DNA from: Octadecabacter sp.
GTDB taxonomy: Bacteria; Pseudomonadota; Alphaproteobacteria; Rhodobacterales; Rhodobacteraceae
Reading direction: 5' to 3'
Length of the DNA stretch: 8,589 bases
Assembly (NCBI GenBank): GCA_003533975.1
Contig: DQCL01000320.1
Span: 6,044 to 14,632, forward strand
The stretch's first letter is position 1; each line of letters starts with the position of its first letter. The notes beneath the pieces are model-generated. The model saw only the letters and a list, made by a program, of their open reading frames with translations, did not search any database and was not told the origin of the DNA. Position numbers and translations under genes: made by a program. Shown here piece by piece: positions 1 to 6,092 of this stretch.

Positions 1-1
1 G

Positions 2-161
2 TGCTGGTGAAGGTCACGGCCTTGATGCCCGGCTCCACGACACCTTCGTCCGGGTCCGAAAAGATCAGGCCGTCACCAGACGTGCCGATGAGAGGGTTTT
101 CATTGAGAGTATCGGCCCAAGTCGCGCTACCGGCAATCTGCTCGTCACCGTAAGCTGCCGG
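2..161 (-). pseudogene. Possible decayed or start-less 5' part of an unknown gene running off the left edge
   Basis: Read on the minus strand in the frame that also contains the gap stop codon, this stretch stays open from 161 to the window edge. It encodes an acidic, Gly/Asp/Thr-rich peptide containing GDEQIAGSATWADTLNEN, IGTSGDGLIFSDPDEG and EPGIKAVTFTS. The composition resembles secreted or surface-exposed proteins, but I do not recognise the family. About 70% of third codon positions are G or C, as expected for coding DNA here. There is no ATG, and no plausible GTG or TTG, at its upstream end. An in-frame TAA lies at 162-164, and the codons before it (MPGFA, VCFSPDWL) also read like protein. 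This fits a nonsense-mutated remnant, a rare start codon or a sequence error. A competing frame on the plus strand is also open from 3 to a TGA at 213-215, so even the strand is uncertain. Confidence 0.3.
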
Positions 162-227
162 TTATGCAAACCCCGGCATCAGCCAATCTGGGCTGAAGCA
201 GACATTCTCGTATGACCGTGAAGAGGG

Positions 228-1229
228 TTAGTTCAAGCGGCCCATGTGCGCGGCGACATCTGCCATTCGCACAGAGAAACCCCATTCGTTGTCGTACCAG
301 GCCAAGACGCGCACAGTGCGGCCGCCGATGACCTTTGTTTGGTCCGGTGCAAAGATTGAGCTTTCTGGCGTGTGGTTGAAGTCGATTGAGACCTTGGGCT
401 CCGGATCATAAGCCATCACCATGCCCATGTGCCCCGCGCAGGCCTCTGCAACGACGGCGTTAACATCTTCAACTGTCACGTCCTTAGACGCTTCAAATGT
501 CAGATCGACGGCCGAGACATTCGGTGTCGGAACGCGCAATGCGGTCCCGTCGAGCTTGCCTTCCATTTCAGGAAGCACAAGTGACAGGGCTTTGGCAGCG
601 CCTGTGCTTGTTGGGATCATTGCCATTGCGGCAGCGCGGGCACGGTAAAGATCTGCGTGGCGGCGGTCCAGTGTGGGCTGGTCGCCTGTGTAGCTGTGGA
701 TCGTGGTCATGATGCCGCGCTCGATGCCGATCGCGTCGTTCAGGACTTTGGCAAGCGGGGCGAGGCAGTTGGTGGTGCAAGACCCGTTGGACACCATGCG
801 GTGATCGGCTTCTAGTTCACGGTGGTTCACACCGTAGACGATTGTCTTGTCAACATTGCTCGCAGGGGCAGAGATGAGGACTTTGCCTGCGCCACGCTCA
901 AGGTGAACGGAGGACTTCACGCCATCGTTAAACTGTCCGGTGCATTCGAGGACAACGTCACAGCCGCCCCAATCCAGTTCAGTTGGGTCATAGGTCGACA
1001 TCACATCGATTGGGCCGCGTCCAAGATCGAGCTTGCCGTCGTTAACGGTGATCTCACCCGGGAAGCGTCCGTGTACGGAGTCGTAGCGCAGCAGGTGCGC
1101 ATTCGTTTCAACCGGCCCAGTGGCATTGATTTTAACGACCTGAATGTCGTTGCGTGCGCTTTCCGCGATGTGGGAGAGGGTGCAGCGGCCGATACGGCCA
1201 AATCCATTGATACCTACTGTGACGGTCAT
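228..1229 (-). CDS. gap: Type I glyceraldehyde-3-phosphate dehydrogenase
   Basis: This enzyme converts glyceraldehyde 3-phosphate, phosphate and NAD(P)+ to 1,3-bisphosphoglycerate in cytosolic glycolysis/gluconeogenesis, and in reverse where a Calvin cycle exists. The 333-residue length is normal for the family. The Rossmann dinucleotide motif GINGFGRIGR is at residues 6-15. The catalytic site SNGSCTTNC places the nucleophile at Cys151, with the base at His178. AMIPTSTGAAKA and the C-terminal WYDNEWGFS are family hallmarks. The residue after INxx that is normally Asp in NAD-specific enzymes (INDL) is Ala36 here (INAT), as in NADP-using or dual-specificity GapB/GapA types, so cofactor preference may be relaxed; this is inference. 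A strong ribosome binding site (AAAGGAAC) lies about 7 bases before the ATG. The gene is transcribed divergently from the DUF808 gene and has LacI-type palindromes upstream. Confidence 0.96.
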   Translation of the reverse strand: MTVTVGINGFGRIGRCTLSHIAESARNDIQVVKINATGPVETNAHLLRYDSVHGRFPGEITVNDGKLDLGRGPIDVMSTYDPTELDWGGCDVVLECTGQFNDGVKSSVHLERGAGKVLISAPASNVDKTIVYGVNHRELEADHRMVSNGSCTTNCLAPLAKVLNDAIGIERGIMTTIHSYTGDQPTLDRRHADLYRARAAAMAMIPTSTGAAKALSLVLPEMEGKLDGTALRVPTPNVSAVDLTFEASKDVTVEDVNAVVAEACAGHMGMVMAYDPEPKVSIDFNHTPESSIFAPDQTKVIGGRTVRVLAWYDNEWGFSVRMADVAAHMGRLN

Positions 1230-1305
1230 AGCGCAGTTCCTTTCGGCGAATTTGTTGCTCCTCTCTTAGGGGGGAGGTCTGTACTGACCAAGCCCAAACT
1301 GTCTT

Positions 1306-1334
1306 TTTATCAGTATGTTAGCGATAACTGTGTA
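1306..1334 (-). promoter_or_regulatory. Candidate gap promoter
   Basis: On the minus strand, TACACA (1329-1334) and GATAAA (1306-1311) are separated by exactly 17 bases. Each matches the sigma70 consensus at four of six positions. The spacer contains a LacI-type palindrome (1317-1328), a classic layout for repression. The predicted leader would be about 70 bases. A competing assignment is TTGGTC-N17-TAAGAG closer to the gene, which would instead place the palindromes upstream of the promoter. Confidence 0.35.
1317..1328. promoter_or_regulatory. LacI-type operator-like palindrome 1 upstream of gap
   Basis: GTTAGCGATAAC has perfect GTTA/TAAC arms around a central CG-containing core, the usual architecture of LacI-family operators. 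It is the nearest of three related sites to gap and lies in the spacer of the candidate promoter. The LacI-family regulator CceR controls central carbon genes in Rhodobacter; that link here is inference. Confidence 0.5.
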
Positions 1335-1346
1335 GGGCCGCCGCAG

Positions 1347-1358
1347 GTTTGCGCTAAC
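1347..1358. promoter_or_regulatory. LacI-type operator-like palindrome 2 upstream of gap
   Basis: GTTTGCGCTAAC is one base away from the perfect palindrome GTTAGCGCTAAC. Its centre is 30 bases from site 1, close to three helical turns. It is identical to site 3. Confidence 0.5.
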
Positions 1359-1390
1359 ATCATTGCGGCAGGAGGCATCACGCTGAGGGC

Positions 1391-1402
1391 GTTTGCGCTA
1401 AC
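1391..1402. promoter_or_regulatory. LacI-type operator-like palindrome 3 upstream of gap
   Basis: This is an exact second copy of GTTTGCGCTAAC, 44 bases (about four turns) from site 2. It abuts the 15-base word at 1403-1417 that is shared with the tkt upstream region. It lies between gap and the divergent DUF808 gene, so it could affect either. Confidence 0.5.
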
Positions 1403-1417
1403 CGTTCTGAATTCGTG
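1403..1417. repeat. 15-base word shared by gap and tkt upstream regions, copy 1
   Basis: CGTTCTGAATTCGTG occurs here, about 174 bases before the gap start codon, and again at 5430-5444 before tkt, in the same orientation relative to both genes. An exact 15-base match between two short intergenic regions is very unlikely by chance. A shared regulator site is the simplest reading, but no regulator is identified. Confidence 0.55.
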
Positions 1418-1547
1418 AAATGGGTGCCTCGAATCGTAGAATCAGTTCGCTAAAAGGTTCAGCGCTTGCTTGAACGACCCTCTCCATCTGCCGCGTCGAA
1501 TGGGTGCCACAGTGCAAGAAGAGGGCGCTTTGATATGTCTTGGGGAC

Positions 1548-1575
1548 TTGCGGCGACGTGATTGAACGCTAGGTT
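1548..1575 (+). promoter_or_regulatory. Candidate promoter of the DUF808 gene
   Basis: TTGCGG (1548-1553) and TAGGTT (1570-1575) are separated by 16 bases. The implied start of transcription is about 20 bases before the ATG at 1604. The -10 is a poor match to TATAAT, but the same TTG/TAGGYT form precedes three other units in this window. Confidence 0.3.
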
Positions 1576-1603
1576 CTGCACCAACACAGACTTGGAGACG
1601 AAG

Positions 1604-2581
1604 ATGAGCGGATTGATTGCCCTGTTGGATGACGTAGCAGCCCTGACACGGATTGCGGCGACCAGTATCGATGATGTGGCAGGGATGGCGGCTAAGGCCG
1701 GAACCAAGGCCGCTGGGGTGATCATCGACGATGCTGCTGTCACGCCGAAGTATGTGACAGGTTTAAACCCCAAGCGCGAACTTCCGATCATCTGGAAAAT
1801 CGCACGGGCGTCGTTCTTTAGTAAGCTGGTCATCCTGCTTCCGGTGGCGATGTTGCTTAATTATTTTGCGCCTTGGGTGTTGATCCCGCTGTTGATGTTG
1901 GGCGGGCTGTACCTGTGTTTTGAGGGTGCTGAGAAGATTTATCATGTCTTGCGGCCTCATCACGATACTTATGTTGATGCAGATATGGATGCAGGTGATC
2001 CAGCACATCTGGAGGAAAGCCGTGTCAAAGGTGCCATCAAAACGGATTTCATTCTGTCTGCTGAAATCATGACAATTTCCTTGAACAGCGTTGTCGAGGA
2101 GTTTCCGGATGCAGTCCTTTGGATGCAAGGGATGACACTCGCCGCAATTGCGATTGCGATCACCATCGTGGTCTATGGAACGGTCGCGTTGATCGTAAAA
2201 ATGGATGATGTCGGGGCTTGGTTAGCGTTGAACGCAAAATCAGGTTTTGGCCGCGGCGCGGGGCGGGGCCTTGTTCACGGTATGCCGCATCTGCTGACGG
2301 TTCTGTCGATTGTTGGGACAGCTGCAATGCTTTGGGTTGGCGGGTCGATCCTTGTGCACGGATTGCACGACCCTAACTTCCTTGGCTGGGCGCAACCCTA
2401 TGGCTTTATCAAAGACCTGTCCCACAACATTGCAGGGGACAACGGCTTTGGGAATTGGGCTGTGACAGCGTTGAGTGACGGCGTTCTTGGATTGGCCGTC
2501 GGCCTGCTGTTGATCCCAGTTGTGACGCGCGTTCTTGCACCGATGATCGGGGCTGCCACGGGTTCAAAGGCGCAGCACTGA
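1604..2581 (+). CDS. DUF808 family inner-membrane protein (YedI-like)
   Basis: This is a 325-residue integral membrane protein of the DUF808/YedI family, whose function is not established. The amino end MSGLIALLDDVAALTRIAA is characteristic of the family. Hydrophobic segments lie at roughly residues 73-105 (probably two spans), 175-198, 227-250 and 285-312. A charged loop (about 115-150) separates the first pair from the rest. The internal VVEEFPDAVLWMQGMTLA and the C-terminal AVGLLLIPVVTRV stretch fit the family. I chose the ATG at 1604 because GGAG lies eight bases upstream and it gives the canonical MSGL start; an in-frame TTG at 1562 has neither. The gene ends one base before the convergent lipoprotein gene with no visible terminator, so transcripts probably run antisense into it. 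Its position beside gap does not reveal a role. Confidence 0.88.
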   Translation: MSGLIALLDDVAALTRIAATSIDDVAGMAAKAGTKAAGVIIDDAAVTPKYVTGLNPKRELPIIWKIARASFFSKLVILLPVAMLLNYFAPWVLIPLLMLGGLYLCFEGAEKIYHVLRPHHDTYVDADMDAGDPAHLEESRVKGAIKTDFILSAEIMTISLNSVVEEFPDAVLWMQGMTLAAIAIAITIVVYGTVALIVKMDDVGAWLALNAKSGFGRGAGRGLVHGMPHLLTVLSIVGTAAMLWVGGSILVHGLHDPNFLGWAQPYGFIKDLSHNIAGDNGFGNWAVTALSDGVLGLAVGLLLIPVVTRVLAPMIGAATGSKAQH

Positions 2582-2582
2582 C

Positions 2583-3197
2583 CTAGGTGCCCGCAAATCG
2601 CCGTTGCAAAGTTGGGATCGTGTAGGACTGGCGAATGTTGTTTTCGTCCTGTGGCACAAAGCCGGGATCAGATGTCACGCATCGTAAGCCGCAAATCTGA
2701 CGCGTTGATTGTGTCTGAAAATCTACCAACCAAACGCGGCCACCTGGTGTCGAAACATACCCGTCAATGCCGAACTGAAAGTCAGACGCGAGGTCAATGA
2801 CGGACGGAACCTCGTTGTCATAGGCACGCCCATAGGCACCATGGGTGTGATAGCTTGCAACGATCCCAAGACCCGCAGTGGGGGCGGGCATCTCACAGCC
2901 GGCAAACGTACCCGAACGCGGTGGCGTGCCTCTTAGATTACCGTTCTGATCTATGAAGAAATAGCCGCAGTATTCGCGGCGTTCCGTGATGGATCGCGCT
3001 TGGATGCCGTCTAGAAAGCTGCGCGCAAAATTATCGACGACTGGGCCGCTTGGTACATTTTGGGGCGCAACGCTGAAACCCGTGCTGTATTGTTCCGGGG
3101 TAGAGAATTCACCTTTCGGAGACATCTGACCTTGCGGCACATCACAGGCGCTGAGCGCGAAGGCTGCGGCGGTCAAAAGGGCGGTCAGTCTCATCAT
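2583..3197 (-). CDS. DUF4329 / JAMM-like domain lipoprotein
   Basis: This 204-residue protein starts with a lipoprotein signal: a basic MMR start, a hydrophobic core and the lipobox LSAC, with the lipidated residue at Cys18. The mature protein begins CD; Asp at +2 retains lipoproteins in the inner membrane in enterobacteria, but this rule is uncertain here. The rest resembles DUF4329, related to the JAB/JAMM metalloprotease fold. REYCGYFF (Glu75) resembles the JAB glutamate motif, YHTHG gives His117 and His119, and SVID gives Ser133 and Asp136. Together these match E...HxH...SxxD, with 13 rather than the usual 7 residues between HxH and Ser. Cys77, Cys101, Cys169 and Cys173 could form disulfides in the periplasm. 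A metal-dependent periplasmic hydrolase is inferred; the substrate is unknown. GGAG lies seven bases before the first of two adjacent ATGs. Confidence 0.8.
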   Translation of the reverse strand: MMRLTALLTAAAFALSACDVPQGQMSPKGEFSTPEQYSTGFSVAPQNVPSGPVVDNFARSFLDGIQARSITERREYCGYFFIDQNGNLRGTPPRSGTFAGCEMPAPTAGLGIVASYHTHGAYGRAYDNEVPSVIDLASDFQFGIDGYVSTPGGRVWLVDFQTQSTRQICGLRCVTSDPGFVPQDENNIRQSYTIPTLQRRFAGT

Positions 3198-3224
3198 GTG
3201 TCGGCTCCACGCTGTTCGCTCGAA

Positions 3225-3252
3225 AGCCTAGCAGAAATGAAGAGGGCCACAA
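3225..3252 (-). promoter_or_regulatory. Candidate promoter of the lipoprotein gene
   Basis: On the minus strand TTGTGG (3247-3252) and TAGGCT (3225-3230) are 16 bases apart. They imply a leader of about 20 bases ahead of the ATG at 3197. The -35 overlaps the distal arm of the tkt terminator. Confidence 0.3.
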
Positions 3253-3281
3253 TCCCGTGTGAAACACGAAACTGCGGCCCT
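3243..3281 (-). terminator. tkt transcription terminator, nested hairpin
   Basis: Outer arms AGGGCCACA (3243-3251) and TGCGGCCCT (3273-3281) pair over nine positions with one G-U or A-C type mismatch, depending on strand. They enclose a perfect inner hairpin CGTGT-GAA-ACACG (3256-3268). Read from tkt the stem is followed by CTTCATTTCT. On the other strand TTTTT (3284-3288) follows, so it may act in both directions. It lies 24 bases past the tkt stop codon. Confidence 0.65.
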
Positions 3282-3304
3282 GATTTTTCGTCGATGTGTT
3301 GGCG

Positions 3305-5326
3305 TTATGCCAGCAGATCACGCACTTTTTGTGCTGTCGCTTCGGCTGTGATGCCAAACTTTTCAAACAGCTCAGGGGCAGGGGCCGACGCGCCAAAGCT
3401 GTTCATGCCGACAAAGCCAGCTTTGGCTTCTTTGCCGCGCTCGCCCAGCAACCATTTGTCCCAACCAAGACGCACACCTGCTTCAATAGCAACCCGTACA
3501 GGACCGCCCGGAAGCACGCGCTTGCGGATTGCCGCGTCTTGCTCCTCGAACAGCTCCCAGCATGGCATGGACACAACGCGTGTGCCGATGCCCTCGGCCT
3601 CAAGAATGTCACGCGCAGCCATCGCAACGCTGACTTCAGAACCAGTCGCCATCAGGATCGCCTGACGTTTGCCGTTTTCAGCATCTGCCAAGACGTAAGC
3701 ACCTTGCGCGGACATGTTCTTGTTTTTGTGTTCCTTGCGCACAAGCGGAAGGCCCTGACGGGATAGGCACAAAACAGACGGTGTTTTCTTGGCTGTCAGT
3801 GCAAGTTCCCAAGCCTCGGCCACTTCTACAGTATCCGCAGGGCGGAACACGTTGGTGTTTGGCGTGGCCCGCAGCATGGCGAGGTGTTCAACAGGCTGGT
3901 GTGTCGGCCCGTCTTCACCAAGGCCAATGCTGTCATGCGTCATGACGTAGACCGTTGGAACTTCCATCAATGCGGAGAGGCGCATAGCACCGCGTGCATA
4001 GTCGGTGAAACACATGAACGTGCCGGAATAGGGGCGAATGCCGCCGTGCAAGACCATGCCGTTCATCGCGGCGGCCATACCGTGCTCACGGATACCGTAG
4101 TGGATGAAGCGTCCGGCGCGGTTGTCAGGGTTGAACACACCCAGATCAGCGGTCTTGGTGTTGTTAGACCCTGTAAGGTCAGCGGACCCGCCAACTGTCT
4201 CAGGCATGAGTGGGTTCACAACTTCAAGCACCTTTTCAGAGCTTGAGCGTGTCGCGACCTTGGCGCCTGCTTCAGACGCCTGCTTTTTGAAGGCTTTGAT
4301 GGTTGCGGACAGTTTCTTTGGCGCATCAAGATTTAAGGCGCGGTTGAATTCGTCCTGTTTAGCCTTGGACAGCTTGTCAAAGCGTGTTTGCCATTCAGCA
4401 TGTTCAACTGCACCGCGTTCACCCATTGCTTCCCATTGGGATTTCACATCAGCAGGAATTTCAAACGGTGCGTAATCCCAACCATAGGCTGCTTTGGCGG
4501 CTGCCATTTGGTCCGCATCCGTCAACGCGCCGTGGCCCTTGGATGTGTCTTGTGCCGCGTGGCCCAGTGCAATGTGGGTTTTGCACGAAATCATCGACGG
4601 ACGTGGGTCCGCTTTGGCTTCCACGATGGCTTTGTCGATCGCCACAGGGTCGTGGCCGTCGGTTTCAACGACATGCCAACCGGACGCAGCAAACCGCGCG
4701 CTTTGATCGGTAATGTCAGCCAGATCAACGGTGCCGTCGATTGTGATGTTGTTGTTGTCAAAGAACACGATCAGCGAGCCGAGCTTTTGCATACCCGCTA
4801 GGCCGATTGCCTCTTGGGAGATGCCTTCCATGAGGCAGCCATCACCGGCGATGACATATGTGTGGTGGTTCACAACGGCCTTACCATAGCGCGCACGCAG
4901 GATTTCTTCGGCGATGGCGAAGCCAACGGAATTGGCAATACCCTGACCGAGCGGGCCGGTTGTTGTCTCGATTCCTTCCATGTGGCCGTATTCTGGGTGG
5001 CCCGCAGTGCGTGCGCCCCATTGGCGGAAGTCTTTGAGTTGCTGAAGCGTTGCTTGCTCGTACCCTGTGAGGTGCAACAGCGCGTAGAGCAGCATAGAGC
5101 CATGGCCAGCTGACAAAATAAATCGGTCACGGTCAGGCCAGTTCGGGGCCTTCGGGTCAAACCGCAGATGCTTTTCGTACAAAACAGTCGCGACGTCGGC
5201 CATGCCCATCGGCATGCCCGAGTGGCCAGAATTGGCGGCGGCGACGCCGTCAAGCGCGAGGGTGCGGATCGCGGCGGCGCGCATCCAGTGCTCGGGGTGG
5301 GCTTTACGTAGGGCTTGGATGTCCAT
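3305..5326 (-). CDS. tkt: Transketolase
   Basis: This cytosolic, thiamine diphosphate-dependent enzyme moves two-carbon ketol units between sugar phosphates in the pentose phosphate pathway (and Calvin cycle where present). From the ATG at 5326 it has 673 residues, close to the E. coli enzyme. Visible hallmarks are [11 protein letters not shown] (His35), GHGSMLLY (His75), the ThDP motif GDGCLMEG (161-168) ending in NNN (191-193), REHG with the cofactor-activating Glu415, and [15 protein letters not shown] (464-478). The C-terminal domain follows. The start at 5326 has AAAGGACC eight bases upstream, almost the same ribosome binding site as gap. Longer in-frame starts at 5371 and 5407 lack one, and the ATG at 5371 overlaps the candidate -10. 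The gene is divergent from zauP-zapA and shares a 15-base upstream word with gap. No catalytic residue appears to be missing. Confidence 0.97.
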   Translation of the reverse strand: MDIQALRKAHPEHWMRAAAIRTLALDGVAAANSGHSGMPMGMADVATVLYEKHLRFDPKAPNWPDRDRFILSAGHGSMLLYALLHLTGYEQATLQQLKDFRQWGARTAGHPEYGHMEGIETTTGPLGQGIANSVGFAIAEEILRARYGKAVVNHHTYVIAGDGCLMEGISQEAIGLAGMQKLGSLIVFFDNNNITIDGTVDLADITDQSARFAASGWHVVETDGHDPVAIDKAIVEAKADPRPSMISCKTHIALGHAAQDTSKGHGALTDADQMAAAKAAYGWDYAPFEIPADVKSQWEAMGERGAVEHAEWQTRFDKLSKAKQDEFNRALNLDAPKKLSATIKAFKKQASEAGAKVATRSSSEKVLEVVNPLMPETVGGSADLTGSNNTKTADLGVFNPDNRAGRFIHYGIREHGMAAAMNGMVLHGGIRPYSGTFMCFTDYARGAMRLSALMEVPTVYVMTHDSIGLGEDGPTHQPVEHLAMLRATPNTNVFRPADTVEVAEAWELALTAKKTPSVLCLSRQGLPLVRKEHKNKNMSAQGAYVLADAENGKRQAILMATGSEVSVAMAARDILEAEGIGTRVVSMPCWELFEEQDAAIRKRVLPGGPVRVAIEAGVRLGWDKWLLGERGKEAKAGFVGMNSFGASAPAPELFEKFGITAEATAQKVRDLLA

Positions 5327-5366
5327 GAGCGCGGTCCTTTGGGCTGCAATGTTTGGTGTTAGTGAG

Positions 5367-5394
5367 GTCATAACAGGGCGGCACCCAAGTTCAA
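5367..5394 (-). promoter_or_regulatory. Candidate tkt promoter
   Basis: On the minus strand TTGAAC (5389-5394) and TATGAC (5367-5372) are 16 bases apart, each matching the consensus at four of six positions. The implied leader is about 35 bases. An inverted repeat TGTTA-N9-TAACA (5357-5375) overlaps the -10 and start region and could be an operator. Confidence 0.35.
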
Positions 5395-5429
5395 GGCGAC
5401 ACTGCAATTGGATGAAGGCTGCAACGTAG

Positions 5430-5444
5430 CGTTCTGAATTCGTG
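5430..5444. repeat. 15-base word shared by gap and tkt upstream regions, copy 2
   Basis: This is an exact copy of the CGTTCTGAATTCGTG found upstream of gap, here 104 bases before the tkt start codon and about 35 bases upstream of the candidate tkt -35. The flanking bases differ, so the conserved unit is the word itself rather than a longer duplicated segment. Confidence 0.55.
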
Positions 5445-5457
5445 CATTTTTCGGCGT

Positions 5458-5486
5458 TTGCTGACTAGGGCTGCATGCCTTAGGCT
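5458..5486 (+). promoter_or_regulatory. Candidate zauP-zapA promoter
   Basis: TTGCTG (5458-5463) and TAGGCT (5481-5486) are 17 bases apart. They would give a leader of about 90 bases before the ATG at 5583. The rest of the 5327-5582 divergent region holds the tkt promoter and the shared 15-base word; no RNA gene is evident. Confidence 0.3.
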
Positions 5487-5582
5487 TTGATGAACTGGGC
5501 GCGATTCGAAAAGCAAAGCCCATAGGTGGCGGTGATTGGGTGTGATCTGTGTGATCCTCTCAAGGCTGGAAAGGACAGGCAC

Positions 5583-6092
5583 ATGAGCGAACTTCCCGAA
5601 CTTGAAACCCGGATTTTGGCCGCGTTGGAGCGGATCAAAGCGGGGGTCGCCCTACAAGGTGCGCCAGCTGCAACGAGTGACGTGGATACAAGCGGACTTG
5701 AAACGCAAGTCAGCGCACTGACAGCCAAGCTTGATGAAGAAAAAACAGCCAACGCTCAGCTTGAAGAACGTGTGAAGTTGCTGAAAGAACGTCAGGACGG
5801 CAAACTCGCCGAACTGGAAAGCAATGTGGACGCGGGACGCGCGCGGTCTTCGCGCATGGATCGTGAACTACAGCGCCTGCGCCAAGTAAACGCCGAACTG
5901 CGCGACATTAACGGTCAACTTCGCAGCGCGCTGTCTGATGGGGTGAGTGAACCACATCTGGTCAACAAAGCGATGCTTGCGGAACTTGAAGCACTGCGCG
6001 CCACCCGCGCCGCTGACGCCGCTGAGATGGACGCGATATTAGAAGAACTGACACCGATCATTGAACGGGAGGCCGCGGATGCCAGAGGTTGA
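5583..6092 (+). CDS. zauP: ZapA-partner coiled-coil protein (ZauP-like)
   Basis: This 169-residue cytosolic protein is dominated by heptad-rich, charged helix: roughly residues 38-118 form one coiled coil and 127-165 a second. It has no signal peptide or membrane span. It starts MSELPELETRILAALERI, with AAAGGACAGG upstream of the ATG; the earlier in-frame ATG at 5526 is not supported. Its end overlaps the zapA start by 14 bases, so the two are translationally coupled. In Caulobacter crescentus the coiled-coil protein encoded just upstream of zapA, ZauP, binds ZapA and helps focus the FtsZ ring. Position and structure match that gene. The sequence itself is low-complexity helix, so the assignment rests mainly on gene order. 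Confidence 0.75.
   Translation: MSELPELETRILAALERIKAGVALQGAPAATSDVDTSGLETQVSALTAKLDEEKTANAQLEERVKLLKERQDGKLAELESNVDAGRARSSRMDRELQRLRQVNAELRDINGQLRSALSDGVSEPHLVNKAMLAELEALRATRAADAAEMDAILEELTPIIEREAADARG

Larger units (their letters stand above)
1230..1603. promoter_or_regulatory. Divergent regulatory region between gap and the DUF808 gene
   Basis: This 374-base gene-free region holds the candidate gap promoter, three GTTWGCGMTAAC palindromes, the 15-base word shared with tkt, and a candidate DUF808 promoter. It also has a direct repeat AATGGGTGCC at 1419-1428 and 1499-1508, exactly 80 bases apart. A small C/U-rich hairpin (1259-1277) lies in what would be the gap leader. I found no small open frame with a convincing ribosome binding site and no recognisable RNA gene. 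Confidence 0.6.

Noticed and set aside
1259..1277. Hairpin in the gap leader as a riboswitch or attenuator
   Set aside because: It is a C-run/G-run stem that pairs well only on the plus strand; no alternative structure or leader peptide is visible in the gap direction.
822..1418. 198-residue open frame opposite gap
   Set aside because: It lies mostly antisense to an unmistakable GapDH gene, has no domain and no good ribosome binding site; a codon-usage shadow.
3884..4801. Several open frames on the plus strand inside tkt
   Set aside because: All are antisense shadows of conserved transketolase codons; none has a recognisable domain or start signal.
5357..5375. Inverted repeat TGTTA-N9-TAACA as a fourth copy of the gap operator
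   Set aside because: Arms resemble GTTA/TAAC, but the gap is nine bases rather than four, so the half-sites are out of phase with the gap palindromes.
5327..5407. Longer transketolase starting at 5371 or 5407
   Set aside because: No ribosome binding site at either start, and the ATG at 5371 overlaps the candidate -10. AAAGGACC precedes the ATG at 5326.
5453..5461. GGCGTTTGC shared between gap and tkt upstream regions
   Set aside because: A 9-base match between regions of this size is expected by chance about one time in three, and it lies on the other side of the 15-base word.
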